From Mycothermus thermophilus (lineage: Eukaryota; Ascomycota; Sordariomycetes; Sordariales; Chaetomiaceae), in contig QQBE01000005.1 in assembly GCA_011316235.1 (NCBI GenBank), positions 129,747 to 193,746 on the forward strand: a stretch of 64,000 nt of DNA. Reading direction: 5' to 3'. Both the position numbers and the translations under genes were made by a program. The notes under the pieces were generated by a model that saw nothing but the letters and a program-made list of their open reading frames with translations, was not told the origin of the DNA and searched no databases. Positions 1 through 10,852 of this stretch are shown piece after piece. How positions within the stretch are numbered: position 1 is the first letter of the stretch; each line of letters begins with the position of its first letter.

Positions 1-1003
1 TGTGTGGCCGTAACGTCGTTTCGTTTCATGCCAGATGTCGGACAGCCACGCGGCGCCCAAGTTCAAGGGGGGCCGGCGATGGAAAACAGGGGATCGGGAG
101 GCGACGAAATGTTACGGTTTGTTACGCCATGCCGGGGAACGGTGCCGTTGCAAAATATTCATACCCGAGGGATGGGAGTTTGTAAAGCAAGATGAATCTT
201 GGAATGATGGCAGCGACTTGATGTTTTGTTTGATTTGTTTGTTTAGGTCGAGGAGTGCAATGACGCATACACAGAATAGGGGAGTTGCCAAAGTAAACAA
301 AGCCTTCCTTTCCTTTCAAACTTCCCTTCCTGCCATCTCAACTTCAGCCCAACACAGTGTTCAGATCTCGGAACCCGGCAAAGACCCCGACACTTTCGTG
401 AAATTTCATCCAATGTTACGCCGTCAAACGTTTGGCTGCCCTTCGCCCGCAACTTTGGGTGTGGCCCCCTGTTTTCCATGGATCGGTGGCGTCGCATTGG
501 CCAGAAGACTGGAAGAGTGGAAGCCAGTTGCGTTCAGGGGTGTTTGGGGCCCGCTTTGGGCGCTGCGAAAATGCTGGAAAAGGATGCCACCCCAGGCGTC
601 TCCATCGGCCCTCGCTCGAGGTCTGGAACGCGCTGGGACCACATGCGGCTGTGGCGATTTCTTGTCCACATCAACAACTCAACAACTTTACCGTCTTGAA
701 CGAGAGCCAGCTGGCGGTTCCTTAGCTGGTAAGTAATCTTGAAGCTATCAAAGTATGTTTCTGGCCGCCATCCCACCGCAGTTTACCATCTTAAGGGAGG
801 CAAACGTAGCGGCTTCAATTTCAGGGCTTCTTAACACTTCACGGCCTCTTCTCCTGGTAGGCATGTCGTAGGTTAGAATTGTACATGATTTCTGGGACAA
901 GTTGTCTTTCCGAGGGCTTCTCCTGAATGTGATGTTGGTGTCCGAGATCGCTGGGGGTAGTGTGCCATATCATTCAGAGTTCGTCAAACTTTGAACATGC
1001 AAT
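1..1003. other. Intergenic, no supported gene
   Basis: A 233-codon open frame exists on the plus strand (35-736), but its translation shows no recognisable domain and no family resemblance, so I do not call it. The only structure seen is a 14-nt inverted repeat (79-92 against 466-479). The last part is the upstream flank of the tRNA gene. Confidence 0.6.
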
Positions 1004-1085
1004 GGCGTGGTGGCAGAGTGGTCTAATGCGCAAGACTAGAAATCTTGTTCCTTCGGGAGCGCCCGTTCGAATCGGGCCCACGTCG
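1004..1085 (+). tRNA. tRNA-Ser (anticodon AGA)
   Basis: Delivers serine to UCU/UCC codons. The acceptor stem pairs GGCGTGG (1004-1010) with CCACGTC (1078-1084), with one G-T wobble and discriminator G at 1085. The anticodon stem is CAAGA (1031-1035) with TCTTG (1043-1047), closing a seven-base loop CTAGAAA whose anticodon is AGA. A long variable arm with a TTCG tetraloop follows, as expected for a class II tRNA-Ser, and then a T arm with GCCCG/CGGGC around TTCGAAT. There is no intron. T-rich tracts just downstream (from 1086) suit RNA polymerase III termination. Confidence 0.95.
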
Positions 1086-1898
1086 TTTGCTTTTTGCCTT
1101 TTTTTTTCTTTCCTATCTGTGATTTGGCTTTCTCTGCTCCCCTCAGGGGCACTTGGCTTGTGTTTACTTGTTTTTGTTGGTTATTTTGCGTGCTCAAGAG
1201 ACGACCCATTTCCTAGCAGTAAAGTCAAATATAATCCTACAGGACCTAAGTATGACTGATCATCGTTTACAGAGACTGCCGTCGACATCCTCCTTCCCCT
1301 GACTCTCGATGCTGAGTCAGCACCGCAACTCTACCACCTCGCCAATGCCGGCAGCATGTGATATATTGCTGTGCTCTGCACGGTTCTGCATCTGCGTTAA
1401 CCAACTTTCAATCTCATGTAACCTAGTCATTTTTCCCTTCGTCCACGTCCTTTCTTCTTGGCCTTCCATCCTCTCGATGCCATGTCACTATCCGTGCTGC
1501 CCTCCTCCTATCCTCGACAGCTTCATAGCGCTCAGATACCTCATCAAACTTGCACAATATTGGTCTCGGCTGAAACCTTCTCTTCTATGTCATGAGTAAT
1601 CCATCCATGTCGAGTCTGGTCTGTACCGACTTCGGAATATATGCGATTGGCGGTGGTTCCAGGCATCGATGTTAATTCCACGTGCTGTTACGGTACCATG
1701 GCAGGTGTGCTGCGTGTTGGGACATGATGTTCTTGGTATGAGGCAACAAGAAAGGGATGTTGTCACTGGCGTTGGGTTGTGAGACGGTCGTCGAGGCTAT
1801 GTTATAAATGTCCGGTCTCTCTCAGATATGTCCATGTTGTTAGACCTGGAGCGGCCATCTCCTGTCACTAGACTCCCTCGCGCAACTTGGTCAACACC
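1086..1898. other. Intergenic and tyrosinase promoter region
   Basis: No coding region is supported; a 96-codon open frame at 1309-1599 has no recognisable features. The distal part contains T-rich tracts following the tRNA. The last roughly 100 bases are the proximal upstream region of the tyrosinase gene. Confidence 0.6.
1803..1808 (+). promoter_or_regulatory. TATA-like box upstream of tyrosinase
   Basis: TATAAA lies about 90 bases before the tyrosinase start codon at 1899. The position fits a fungal core promoter with a short 5' untranslated region. Predicted from sequence only. Confidence 0.4.
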
Positions 1899-3822
1899 AT
1901 GGCAGCACTCAAAGCCATCGTGAGCTTCTCCCTACTTGTCGGGGCCCTGGCCGGGCCCGTTTGTCACAAGAAATGGGACTTCAAGCCGTGAGCTTCTCCA
2001 AGTCCTCCACAGATACATACAGATTCTCTCAATGGTGCTAACTACCTACGCATATTCCCAGCGTCCGAAACCCTGACTATCCCCCGGACGCGGTCGACAA
2101 GCTCCTCGACGCTACCATCCCCAAGGTCAAAGCCTGGATGGCCAAGCGCGCCGGCCAGACGAACAACTGCACCCTGGAGAACGCCGCCGTGAGGAGGGAG
2201 TGGTACGTCCTCACTCACAAGCCCTCTATCACTTCATTCCCCTGCCATAGATATAGATAGATCGCCAACTATCACCCTGTCTCTCACGCAGGCAGTTCAA
2301 CTAACCATCAACCCATAAATCAGGACCGACCTCTCCCCCGACGAACGCAAAGAGTACATCCGCGCCGTGCTCTGCCTCCAGTCCCTCCCTTCCAAAGCGC
2401 CCAAAGACCAGGTCCCCGGCGCGCGGAGCCGCTTCGACGACTTCGTTGCCACCCACATGATCCTGGCCCCGATGCTTCACAGCCCTACCCACCTGTTTGC
2501 CGCCCACCGGTACTTCGTTTGGGCATACGAACAGGCCCTGCGGGAGGAGTGCGGGTATACGGGATACCAGCCTGTATGTCATCTCTCTCTCTCTCTCCCT
2601 CTCTCTCTTTCTCAACTTCTTCCCGCGCCCCGTCAACGACGACGAGGTACCGGGTATTCTGTACTCCGTATGTATGGATTTGCTAACCTGATGGGCGTCG
2701 TGCATGCATGCATGCATGCATGCAGTACATGAACTACGAGCGCTACGCTGCCGATCCCATCCACTCGCCCCTCTTCGACGGCAGCGACACCAGCCTCGGC
2801 GGCAACGGCGCGCCGGCCGACTACCCGGGCATTCCCCAGGCATACCCGGAGCCGTACAACCTCATCCCCTCGGCCGGAGCGGGAGGGTGCGTCACGTCGG
2901 GGCCGTTTAAGGAGTTAGTTTTCCCTTCCCTCCATCCCCCCCCCCCCAATCCTTCCATCCTCCCCTCATCATGATCATCACCGCCCAGCACCCAGCATCG
3001 TTCGTTAACCAAAGTATCCAGCATGCTCGTCGCCCTCGGCCCCGTCGCCACCGTCCTCCACGACGTCCCGCCCAACCCGCGCGTCGACGGGCTGGGCTAC
3101 AACCCCCGCTGCCTGCGGCGGGACCTGAACGCGCGCGCGGCGGCGGGCGCCCGCGCAAACTACACCTACAGCGCCATCGTCGACCACACGGACATTGACA
3201 GCTTCTATTTGCGGTACATGGGCCACCCGCAGCTCGAAGGGGATCCGAACCCCTGGGGCATTCACACGTCGGGACATTATATTAGTGGCGGCGATCCGGG
3301 GGGTGTAAGTAGCCTTTCCTTTCATGTTCCTTACTTGAGCTAGTTACCCGACACTTCTTCTGTCCTGCCGGGATGTATTGCCGCTGCTACTGCTGCATCC
3401 CATTTCACATCCCGGAGTTATATTAATATCATGATTTCGCCATCCCAATCCCGTGCTATATCGCTAACCCATCTTCTCCTTTCCCTTCATCACAGGACTT
3501 CTTCGCCTCCCCCGGCGACCCGGCCTTCTACTTCCACCACGCCATGCTCGACCGCGTCTGGTGGCTGTGGCAGATGCAGGACCCCAAGAACCGCGTCGAC
3601 GCCATCCCTTCGTCCGACATTGTCATTCCCATTCCCGACTTAACCCTGCCGGGGCAGAAACTGATGATGATGATAAAGAAGCGGCAAGAAGGCAACAACA
3701 ACAACACCAACATCGCCGAAGAGGTGGTTGACCTGGGCTGGACGGCGCCGCCGGCCAAGCTGGGGGATTTGAACGAGCAGTTGGGCGGGTTGGGGGGTCA
3801 GTTTTGTTACATCTATGCTTGA
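1899..3822 (+). CDS. Secreted short tyrosinase / catechol oxidase-like copper enzyme
   Basis: Type-3 copper protein expected to oxidise mono- or diphenols to quinones outside the cell. Six exons are read: 1899-1987, 2062-2202, 2324-2573, 2726-2913, 3022-3304 and 3496-3822, giving 425 aa in unbroken phase. Residues about 1-19 form a signal peptide. CuA ligands are H121, H129 and H138 in a region ending AAHRYF. CuB ligands are H304 and H308 (GIHTSGH) and H332 (FYFHHAMLD). There is no long C-terminal shielding domain, as in the short secreted fungal tyrosinases related to the Aspergillus catechol oxidase. A TATA-like box lies about 90 bases upstream. Intron 3 contains CT-rich and TGCA microsatellites. 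Whether it acts on monophenols cannot be told from the sequence. Confidence 0.92.
2701..2724 (+). repeat. (TGCA)6 microsatellite at a 3' splice site
   Basis: Six perfect TGCA units end one base before the tyrosinase exon 4 boundary, so the last unit supplies the CAG of the acceptor site. The same intron also carries a CT-rich tract near 2581-2612. Confidence 0.8.
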
Positions 3823-4200
3823 AACCACCCGACCGACCGGTTGGAATTGATATGGGGGATGTCATGACATCCATTCTTTTGAGTGATGACATGGAGGCCG
3901 AATTTTGGGGGAAGCTGAAGGGGCACTTGGCAACCAGCGGGAGGACTTCAAGTTAGGGCTTTAATGACATAGTCGAGAGGGGAGGTAATAGGAGTTAATA
4001 CTCCGGCAGTTCCTTGTGAACCCGAGGACGAGACGCCATGCCCACGCGGGGAAGAGAATGTGAGACGATGTCAGGCAGTGTGTTGATGCTCTTCATGAGC
4101 TGAACAATTCCGAAGGCTACTTATCTTTTCATAATTATACTTACCTTTACGTACTTTCGAGGACTAGAGCCATTTGACGACCACCTGTTCCCCGCCCATC
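3823..4200. other. Short intergenic stretch
   Basis: Convergent 3' flanks of the tyrosinase gene (plus strand) and the decayed membrane protein gene (minus strand). No gene or notable repeat is seen. Confidence 0.6.
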
Positions 4201-6520
4201 CTACGACTTATCCAAGGGATAGCCACCTCCATATTCCCCTCCATCCCCATTTTTCACAACCTCCTGCTGAACCGGCAAGAACTCCGGAGCATACGACACA
4301 AGTTCATTGTCGTTATTATGCCTCAGGGTCCCCGCCATGCTCCGATCCGCTTCTTCCCCCGGGACGGGCACGCCGAACCACCCCTTGGTCCACACATGCT
4401 CTCCCATCGGCCCCGTCAACGCCAGGCGCAACAGATGCAGCTTCGAGTCCGCCTGTCTGGCGCAGGTGGTGCACCGCGCCGATCCGTGGTCGCGGAGCCG
4501 CAAGAAAAAGTCGACGATCGACTCGAGGGTCATGTTCACGACGATAAGGCCAAGCGAGACGCACACCACGATCAGCAGCCCGACGACGCTGAAGTTCTGG
4601 ACCTCGCCCATGGTGCGGACGAGTTGGTTCCAGCACTCACCCTTGTACTCGTCCGGGACCTCCATGACGTAGCTCTGGTTTCTCGACACCAGGTACTCGT
4701 CCCAGCGCGTGTCGGCCTCCTTGCGGGCGAACTCGACAACGCCCCTCTGCAGCCTCGCCAGCACGAGCTGGAACCAGGCCTCGACTTCGATGCGCCACTG
4801 ATCTTCGGGAAGGTCCATAGAAAAAAACTTCGTTATTGACTAAGCGCTTGGCCAAAAGCGCGTCGGCGTTGTTGAGATGTGAAATCACATCGGCTATGTT
4901 GACATCGACCGCAGAATAGATGCGCGCTGCACGGTAAATGCTTGAGCATCACTGAACCCCATGGCTTTCCAATCACGCGTTGCCTCTATCGCGGTCTGCA
5001 TGAGACCGCGAAACGGCGTGCACTTCATGTTGTGGGCCGGGCTGCACACGCGATACTGATCCGCACAGACAAGCGACGAGACAAGACGGTCAGCTTGATA
5101 CATGGGAGGGAGCCAAGTTGTAAAGATAGCATCATTCACGCGGCGGTTCGCAGAAAACCATGGATCCTTGACCGGTGAGGGATACTCGACGTCGTTGGCC
5201 GAGAGGAATAACATAGTCACATCGGCGTCGTCGCGGCGAAGTTCTGCGATAGGTTCCCAATATGTGAGGTTGATGCCCAAGTCTGGCCGAGCAACGGGCG
5301 CCCGAATTGGACTAAGTACATACAAGGTCAGTATTGATGGATCCGAGCGTGTTCACGATTGTAAAGATCAAGTTTGCTTACAAGAGCCTGTAGTCTCGAA
5401 GCGCGAGGCATGCTTGGGCTCCATAGTAAGAGTAGGTGACGTTGCCGCTTCTGTATGGCCCCAAATACAACACTTCTTTCGTTGGGTTCCCGTCGGCGTC
5501 GTAAAGTCACTTTGTTGAGGCCGTCCAAGTTGAGAGGGGAACAGGTGGTCCGTAACTGTACCGCGATGCGGTCTTCGAATCTCGTGTTGATGCCCAACAT
5601 GCCGTGCGAGTCCAAGAGGGCCGAGGTGAGCGAGAACGCACCGTTGGGACCCAGCGAACAGCGCTCGGCGGCCGGGATGGGACAGGGTGCCTGCGAGTCC
5701 TTCTCGTATGGCAGGGCGTCTCGGACAAAGTTGGACGTGACCGATGGATCTGGTTCACTGCCGTAGAAGTTCTCGGCGTATTGTCGAGACAGACGTGCTA
5801 TGCGGCGGTACTTCTCTAAAGCAACAGTTGTTGTCCGGATATCCGTGCCAACGTCCTTGACGAAGACATTCAGAGTGCCGCAGTGGAGAGGCACAACTCG
5901 GGCGATATCCGAGCCATATGCTTCGTTGATGGCCACCTTCGACGTGAAGACAGCAGCAGCGCCGAAACCAGCTGCTACGGCGAGGGCTGGGACAGCCACG
6001 GACAGAGACCTCCAAGCAAGGTTCCTGGGTCTCCTTGGGGCCCAGGCCAGATAAACCTGGATCACCTCCCAAAGCGTGCTGACAGCGCCGGACGAATTTC
6101 GCAGGCTAACTCGGTGCTGGAGATCCAGGGCATCGATGGAGCTTTTGACCCTCCGATGGTGCAGTATAAATAAATGTGACAATTCCCCAAAAGTGGGCTC
6201 CTGCCACCGTGACGAGGAAGGTCAAGCCCGAGAGGAGCAGGTTGCCCTGCTCGATGGGCAAAGTCAAGGTCCATGCGAGAGGCCCTGATTTGGAATAATC
6301 GCCTGGTGACTCTTAGCTGTCTGATTTCTCCGTGACTCAGAGCAGGAGCCAGTTACTTACGCCAGAAGCCATAAGCTATAGGCAACCATGTCGTGGGCAG
6401 TACCCAATTTCGTGTCTCAGTAGGGAAGAGCGGCGGTCCTTGACCAGGCGTCACCGATGGAAGCGTCTTCTGGACCCATACTGTATCATGCCCGTTGAGC
6501 TCGACGCACGCAATAATGAC
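4201..6520 (-). pseudogene. Decayed fungal multi-pass membrane protein gene (four frameshifts)
   Basis: Belongs by resemblance to a large uncharacterised ascomycete membrane protein family; function unknown. Read on the minus strand, an exon at about 6520-6361 (motif TTWLPIAYGFW) splices at a GTAAGT donor to 6284. A hydrophobic segment ending near 6180 follows, then a family-like stretch before a second membrane segment around 6010-5930. A second intron (5381-5312) leads to an exon with the TYWEPI and DADVTMLFLSA motifs and a final membrane helix near 4600-4540. The frame breaks near 6170, 5512, 4950 and 4822-4828. Three breaks look like one extra T on the coding strand, the clearest in a run of seven; the fourth looks like one missing base. 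No in-frame ATG was found for the first exon. Neighbouring genes are intact, which argues for real decay rather than poor sequence. Confidence 0.75.
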
Positions 6521-7472
6521 CTCTTATACTCCGTATACCCAGCATATCTTCGCTTGCGTTGGCGAGGCTGAGGAGCCCCTGCAAGACATGAAAACTGGAT
6601 ACCCAATGAAGTCCAAGCTGTTGTCACTAGTGTGCCTCGTGCAGCCAAAGTTGGGCAGGGCTTTTCTTGTCATGCATTGTCCTCGCAGCAGTTCTTGTGG
6701 CGCTAACGAGCGTTGTCGAGCAGTGATACATTCCTGCCATACACAGCAAGAACCTGGAATCTTCAGCCTTGGAATGGGTCCATCAGGAAATCCGCGCCAC
6801 GACCCGCTCCTGCAGCTGAGAGCTCGCCATTGCATTGTTGTCTTGGCCGGTCACTGACCGAAAACTGAGTTGTGACGGGAGGTATTCGTTGGGAGTGGTG
6901 TTGGTGCATGTCGCTGCAACGCTTCCTATCCGAACGCAACTCATGGCTTGGCTGCTGAAGACATGCATAAAACGGCGAGGCTTGATCACCTTGTCCTCTG
7001 CAATCGTGAATTAGTAGGTAGTTATCGGAGACGAGGTCACATTGCGAATATGGGAAACTTTACCGCGTGCTGAACATAGCTCTGTGACTCAGTATGATGT
7101 CGACTGTGGAAGACTGTGGGGGATTCGTGGTTTATAGTTAGTAGGGAGGCAGCTACTGTATGTACTGTATGTACATACATACCTATTGAGTGCTGTTAAC
7201 TGCGGCGTGGGGACCCCTGGCATAACCATCAAACTCCCCTCCCAGTGCGGGGGCAATTATGGTGTGATGACGTCCGTCCAAAGTGCCCACCGCACTGCGA
7301 CCTCAAGGACCTCAAGGACCTGGTTTCATGACCTGATGCTGAGTCACACAGGATTGTGTAAGTAGGTGGATATAATGGCGTATTGCTCACCAACAGCAGT
7401 GACGAAGTTGGTTTTGTGCTAGTCAATCTGTTGTCCGTCGTGGTTTCTGGCACATCGACGCAAAGCTTCATC
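6521..7472. other. Intergenic / PhzF-like gene upstream region
   Basis: Open frames on the minus strand (6524-6835 and 6783-6989) have no recognisable content. The missing first exon of the decayed membrane gene could lie at the low end but was not found. Short TGTATGTAC repeats occur near 7155-7185, and two TGA(C/G)TCA motifs lie upstream of the PhzF-like gene. Confidence 0.5.
7085..7346 (+). promoter_or_regulatory. Two Gcn4/CPC1-type motifs upstream of the PhzF-like gene
   Basis: TGACTCA lies at 7085-7091 and TGAGTCA at 7340-7346, and TATAAT at 7371-7376, about 100 bases before the start codon. TGACTCA is the known site for the fungal cross-pathway amino-acid control factor. Several such motifs are expected by chance in 64 kb, so regulation is only a suggestion. 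Confidence 0.25.
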
Positions 7473-8462
7473 ATGGCCGCCGAGACTCTTAAGCTCGACT
7501 TTGTGACGCTGGACGTCTTCACCGATCAGCGGTTCCTGGGCAACCCGCTCGCCGTGGTTCTGGTCCCCGCGAGCGTTCGCAGCCGGCTCACCCAAGAGAT
7601 CAAGCAGCGCATCGCCCGCGAGTTCAACCTCTCCGAGACGGTGTTCTTGCACACTCTCGAGAATGAGCCGGACCGCGGTGTGACGGTCCGCGAGATCGAC
7701 ATCTTCACGATCGAAAGCGAGTTGCCGTTCGCGGGACATCCGACCATTGGCTCGGCCTTCTTGGTGCTTCATCACTTTGGCTGGACTCACATTGACACTC
7801 TCCAAACCAAGTCCGGGCCGATCCGCATCGGGACTCAGCAAATCCAGGGCAAACCTGGAGTCCGAGCTGCTATTCCGCACGCGGTGCATGTCCACCAGCG
7901 GACGTTGCTTGATCTGCTTGATGCGCCGTCGACCTCGCAGGAAACGGCAGCTCAGATCCACCAGGGCCTGTCACCGGACCCGGAGATCCGGGTGAAGGAG
8001 TTGGAGGCGCCGGTTGTGAGCATCGTCCGGGGCATGGCGTTTGTGCTTGTCCAGCTGCCGAGCTTGGAGCATCTGGGCAAAGTCACGGAGGCTAAGCGGC
8101 TCGACTTCAGCAAAATTCCGGAGCTGCTGGACGAGGGCGAGTGGCATGAGAGTTTCGTCAGCCGGTACTACTACGTGCCGACGGGAGAGGACGCCGAGAG
8201 CGGCGGAGCCAAGGCCGTTCGCGCACGCATGGTCGAGCTCGGGTTCGAAGATCCGGCAACGGGCAGTGCTGCGTGTACGTTGGCAAGCTACTTGGCTCTA
8301 AAGGGAGAGGGGACGCAACTGGCCATTACTCAGGGAGTTGAGATGGGGAGGAAGAGTAATATTTCAGTGGCTGTGACTCTCAAGGATGGAGGAAAAGCAG
8401 TTGAGGAGGTCCATCTCGGAGGAAGTGCCGTTGTGGTGATGAATGGCAGCATCACGGTTTAA
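7473..8462 (+). CDS. PhzF-family isomerase-like protein
   Basis: Member of the PhzF (phenazine biosynthesis-like) fold family of isomerases/epimerases; the fungal substrate is unknown. A single exon encodes 329 aa from the ATG at 7473, chosen because the upstream in-frame extension (to 7383) lacks family resemblance and the N-terminal family motif begins soon after this ATG. Seen motifs: TLDVFTDQRFLGNPLAVV (residues 12-29), NLSETVF with the conserved catalytic-type Glu55, PFAGHPTIGSA (about 85-95) and DPATGSAAC (260-268). Length is slightly longer than the bacterial members (about 280-300 aa). No phenazine genes are nearby, so a role in phenazine synthesis is not implied. Confidence 0.9.
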   Translation: MAAETLKLDFVTLDVFTDQRFLGNPLAVVLVPASVRSRLTQEIKQRIAREFNLSETVFLHTLENEPDRGVTVREIDIFTIESELPFAGHPTIGSAFLVLHHFGWTHIDTLQTKSGPIRIGTQQIQGKPGVRAAIPHAVHVHQRTLLDLLDAPSTSQETAAQIHQGLSPDPEIRVKELEAPVVSIVRGMAFVLVQLPSLEHLGKVTEAKRLDFSKIPELLDEGEWHESFVSRYYYVPTGEDAESGGAKAVRARMVELGFEDPATGSAACTLASYLALKGEGTQLAITQGVEMGRKSNISVAVTLKDGGKAVEEVHLGGSAVVVMNGSITV

Positions 8463-9110
8463 CAGGCCAGCAGGGCTGTGATGGGATGAGACAACCAGAT
8501 AATCAAGACAGAAGATGATGTAGATTCGCCGAGAGTCAGAAGTTTGGAGTTGAAATGGTGTACCGTTGCCGACAAGGAGAGAGCTGAAAGACACCGGTTT
8601 GAGAGGATCCAGGAACTGTGCAACTCGATATCTCCCGTCTGAACGCTGAGCAGAGAAGGCCCGAAGTTTGGACACAAGCTCGCAACTAGGTGATCAGCTC
8701 AACGCCGATTGGATCCTACATACAAGGAACGAAGAAACGACCAGGGACCAGGGCAGTTCCAGGTTTCCAACTGGAAGTTCTTGCCATCCAAATTGACAAG
8801 CGGCAAGAGAGCACCTTGGCCAGACAGGGCAGTCGCGCAATACCTCACAGCCCTGAAGGCCATGATGTGCCTTCCATGCATGTATGTAGTTTCTGATGTC
8901 CGCTGAGCCCCAAGCGGGCTGGACTGGGAGGGACTAAGCCCCACAGTCCGGCTCTCATTGGCTCTCGACCCCAGACTTGTGGCTTGGCTCGTGCGGTGAG
9001 ACAGACCGCGAACGCGACCAGGAAGCTGCGAGGCTCCAAAAAGTTGGAGCTCCAAGTTGCCTGCCAAACAGGAACACAAAGAACAAACAACCATCACCAT
9101 CACCGCCAAC
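8463..9110. other. Intergenic between PhzF-like gene and prp19
   Basis: Holds the 3' flank of the PhzF-like gene and the promoter and 5' leader of prp19; the leader just before the start is A/C-rich (CATCACCATCACCGCCAAC). A 153-codon minus-strand open frame has no recognisable content. Confidence 0.6.
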
Positions 9111-10852
9111 ATGTTGTGCGCAAGTATGTCCACCATTGCTTCTTTATGACTTGATGCCATTATGAACAGCCTCGCTGACCGTCAATGAAGTCTCAGGAGA
9201 GGTTCCCGAGGAACCAGTCGTGTCCAAGAAGACGGGTATGTCAAATCCCCAACCTCGTCCTCGTCGTCGCTGTCGCAGCCACTTCAAAGACGAAACGCAC
9301 CCCAATTCATCCACACAAATCCCGCTGACACGGCCTCTTTTACCCAGGCACCGTCTTCGAAAAGCGCCTCATTCTCAAGTACATCGAGGAGAACGGCAAG
9401 GAGCCCGGTACCAATGAGGAGCTCGACCCAGACGATCTAATTGAGCTGAAGACGAGCCGCGTGGTGCGCCCGCGTCCGCCAAATTTTACATCGTTGCCAT
9501 CGCTGCTCAAGGCCTTCCAAGACGAGTGGGACGCCTTGGTGCTCGAAACGTACAATACGCGCGAACAGCTGGCCCGGACACGGGAGGAGCTCGCCACTGC
9601 CCTGTACCAGCATGATGCCGCCGTCCGCGTCATCGCCCGTTTGACGAAAGAGCGCGACGAAGCCCGCGATGCTCTCGCCAAGATTACAGTGGCCCCGGCC
9701 GCTGCTGGACCGTCAGCTTCTAATGGCGATGCGATGGCCGTGGATAACGAGGGGCTGCCCGCGCACCTGGTGGAGCATGTCAACGAGCTGCAGCAACAGT
9801 GCGTCATCTCATCCCCCTACTCTCATAGACACTCTCCAGCTGACTCCATTACAGTTTAATGAAGGGCCGCAAGAAGCGTCCCATTCCACAAGGCTGGGCG
9901 TCGGCCGACGAGGTTGCCGCGCTCCAGCAGGTCGCCTACACAGACCTCAACGTCACACAGGCATCTTCTCTTGACACCGAGTCCGACTACGCGGCCATCG
10001 GCGGTTTGGACGGCAAGCTCGACATCTACTCGGTGCAGGCGAACACGGTGGAGCGGACGCTGGACGTCGGCGAGCCCATCACGTCTACCGTGTGGACAGG
10101 GAGCAAGGTCATCGTCGGCACGGCCAAGGGGTCAGTCAAGGTGCTGGATGGCGGGCGCGAGACTGCGTCATTCGCGACCCATGCTGGTGCTGTGACGGGC
10201 CTTGCGGTGCACCCCGGTGGGCGCATTCTTGCATCGGTTGGTGTGGACAAGAGCTATGTGTTGTACGACCTCGAGGCGCTGGAGAAGGTGTCGAGGGTAT
10301 ACACGGATGCCGGTACGTTTATTGCTCGCCAATCTTATAAAAACAACGGCACGATGCTAACTGACCACGCATGCAGCCCTCACAGCTTGCGCCTTCCACC
10401 CGGACGGCAATCTATTCGGTGCCGGCACGCAATCGGGAGCCATCAAGATCTTCAAGACCGACACGGGCGAGCAGGCCGAGTCCTTCCCGCTGGGCTCGCC
10501 TGTTCAGTCTCTCGTCTTCTCGGAGAATGGTTTCTGGTTCGCGGCCTCGGGCAAGGGCCAAACCACCACAACCATTTTCGATCTCCGCAAGTCAGGCGAC
10601 GCCGCCCGGGTCCGCGAGCTCACGACGGGCGAGGCGCTCGCGCTGGCATGGGATTACACCGGCCAGTTCCTTGCCACGGCGGGCTCGCAGGGCATTACGG
10701 TGCAGCTGTACACCAAGAGCTCCAAGCAGTGGTCAGAGCCGCTGCGGACGAGCAACGCAGCCGTGGCGTTGCGGTGGGGAGCGGAGGCCAAGACGCTGGT
10801 GGCGGTGAGTAGGGAGGGCGTGGTGTCGGTGCTGGGGCAGAAGGGGGAGTAA
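9111..10852 (+). CDS. prp19: Pre-mRNA-processing factor 19 (U-box E3 ligase of the NineTeen complex)
   Basis: Core of the Prp19/NineTeen complex, which ubiquitinates spliceosomal proteins and supports spliceosome activation in the nucleus. Five exons: 9111-9123, 9191-9235, 9348-9798, 9855-10312 and 10377-10852, giving 480 aa. The first exon is only 13 nt (M-L-C-A plus one base) and joins to SGEVPEEPVVSKK, the start of the U-box, which runs to about residue 70. The Prp19 coiled-coil tetramerisation segment follows (about 75-135), then a linker ending in the basic KGRKKRPIPQGW patch near 171-182. The C-terminal half is a WD40 propeller. Length and domain order match fungal Prp19 well, and no residue change suggests loss of function. 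Confidence 0.95.

Noticed and set aside
35..736. 233-codon open frame on the plus strand
   Set aside because: No recognisable domain, unusual composition, and competing open frames on both strands; more likely chance in GC-rich DNA.
5328..6182. Intact 284-aa protein in the decayed membrane-gene region
   Set aside because: Family-like sequence continues in other frames on both sides of this open frame, so it is a fragment between frameshifts, not a whole gene.
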